A model generated the notes under the pieces. It worked only from the letters and a program-made list of their open reading frames with translations. It had not been told where the DNA came from and ran no database searches. Of a stretch of DNA of 44,757 bases, positions 43,843 through 44,757 are shown piece after piece. The DNA comes from Sphaerosporella brunnea (Eukaryota > Ascomycota > Pezizomycetes > Pezizales > Pyronemataceae): NCBI GenBank assembly GCA_008704415.1, contig VXIS01000364.1, positions 1 to 44,757 on the forward strand, written 5' to 3'. How positions within the stretch are numbered: position 1 is the stretch's first letter; every line of letters starts with the position of its first letter. The translations under genes and the position numbers were made by a program.

Positions 43843-44285
43843 ATTGATACACACTTGAATTGTATAGCCCGACCGGTGAGAAGCAGCACCGTCCTCCATA
43901 AGGATGAAGTTTGGATTCCCTATCGTAAGAGGTTTGCATTTGAAGCACAAAATCGGCCTGTAAACGTACTTAACATACCTCCACAAGTCGATTCCACGGC
44001 CTTTAACCCACTTGATTTTTTCAATCTTGTGTTTCTTTCCTCGCCATGTTTGTGTTGTTTTTGGCGGCTTTTTGCCCTTCGCAATCGCCGCAGCTTAAAT
44101 CTCTCTCGCCTCCTTTAGCTCTCGCTCCTGCAGCTCCTTCCACTCCTTCAATACCTTCTATTCATGATTCCGCTTTTGTTCTTCCGATTCGGATTCGGTG
44201 TAGAGTTTAGGAATTTTGATTGCGGCTGTAGAACCACCAGGTTCAATAAACCGCGTACAAGTAAAATAGGTCTAACAGTGATCCT
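43843..44285 (-). pseudogene. 5' part of the Tc1/mariner-type transposase relic
   Basis: Minus-strand reading from ~44285: RFIEPGGSTAAIKIPKLYTE, SESEEQKRNHE-stop, KVLKEWKELQERELKEARE, stop, then KGKKPPKTTQTWRGKKHKIE, GRGIDLWRYVKYVYRPIL and NFILMEDGAASHRSGYTIQV ending CIN at 43843-43851. The ID-x-W-R-Y and xEDGAAxH blocks are those around the second catalytic Asp of one fungal Tc1-type branch. At least two stops (TAG near 44159, TAA near 44095) disable it. Reading continues in frame at 40919 once the Harbinger element and one ATT copy are skipped. Confidence 0.75.
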
Positions 44286-44757
44286 TTTCTCAGGAAAAGT
44301 CACTTATTAGATGACCAGCTTTCAAATACGTGGTTGGCAAAGATACGCTAATGGTACGAGTATATTCGTAACGAAGAGTAAATGGAATAAAAATTCAAAA
44401 CGAATAGGATTGTGTTAAAACGATAATATTGTTAAGGCTGAACCTTACAATATCTTAACGACGATGTCTGCTAACTCTGATGATCTCTCAACTTGAGGGA
44501 GATCTCTCAGGTTATATTATGATGAAATTGCCTTTGAGCATCAAAGTTGATTTTCAATCGTCAGATGAACAATTGCTATGATTACCACGTAAATGTAAAA
44601 AGCTTCTTTGACTAGTCAAAGATTATTGATAATCCCCAATTCTACTTGGACACTCTTCTGCAGCTATGGTGTTGTTACACCCACCTCACACAGTATCATT
44701 TCTGGTACCCCCTTACAAGTTATGCCTACATTACCTTAAGGGTTACATAACGGTTTA
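44286..44757. other. AT-rich sequence, probably the outer end of the Tc1-type relic
   Basis: No gene. Composition is clearly more AT-rich than the rest of the window, as expected for old, mutated transposon sequence. A small palindromic cluster (GAGATCTCTC, 44508-44517, with TCAACTTGAG nearby) is visible. The far terminal repeat of the relic was not found and may lie outside the window. Confidence 0.4.

Noticed and set aside
1..44757. tRNA genes (search by eye for GGTTCGAATC-type B boxes on both strands)
   Set aside because: No candidate with a matching cloverleaf was found; a covariance-model scan would be decisive.

Overview
The window is nuclear DNA of a filamentous ascomycete (Pezizomycotina type). 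The genes carry many short introns of about 42-205 nt, with GTRNGT-like donors and CTRAC-like branch sites. They encode fungal proteins such as a Zn2Cys6 regulator with a fungal transcription-factor domain, a fungal SCAP homologue and a single-pass membrane protein of a fungus-specific type. Species cannot be told from the sequence. All exon models were worked out by hand from splice signals, reading-frame continuity and remembered family consensus.

Layout. (1) 1-1036: 3' end of a Ty3/Gypsy chromovirus (integrase C-terminus with chromodomain) and its probable 3' LTR. (2) About 1790-6890: a large piggyBac-type DNA transposon with an intact transposase, a divergently transcribed 150-codon companion gene and elaborate inverted subterminal repeats. 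(3) 7314-20479: housekeeping genes: phosphatidylserine synthase, an unknown 90-aa protein, a mitochondrial protein kinase of the PDK family, a zinc polyol/alcohol dehydrogenase, NIP7 and PUF6. A foldback element (15837-16249) lies among them. (4) 20996-39751: a membrane protein, a decayed P-loop NTPase, a Zn2Cys6 transcription factor, mitochondrial ribosomal protein uL2m, an LYR-like protein, the sterol-sensing protein SCAP and a mitochondrial oxodicarboxylate carrier. (5) 40144-44290: a nest of DNA transposons. A complete PIF/Harbinger element (TIRs, ATT target duplication, transposase plus Myb/DUF6818-like partner) sits inside an old Tc1/mariner-type transposase relic, beside a pogo-like MITE.

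Functional links. NIP7 and PUF6, both 60S ribosome assembly factors, share a 214-bp divergent promoter. uL2m and the LYR-like protein share a 306-bp divergent promoter. SCAP handles sterol sensing, and phosphatidylserine synthase belongs to membrane lipid synthesis. The PDK and the oxodicarboxylate carrier act in mitochondrial carbon metabolism. Mobile elements are concentrated at the two ends of the window and the middle is mostly ordinary core genome. The most unusual material is the two-gene piggyBac-type element and the nested Harbinger insertion, whose empty site can be read directly.
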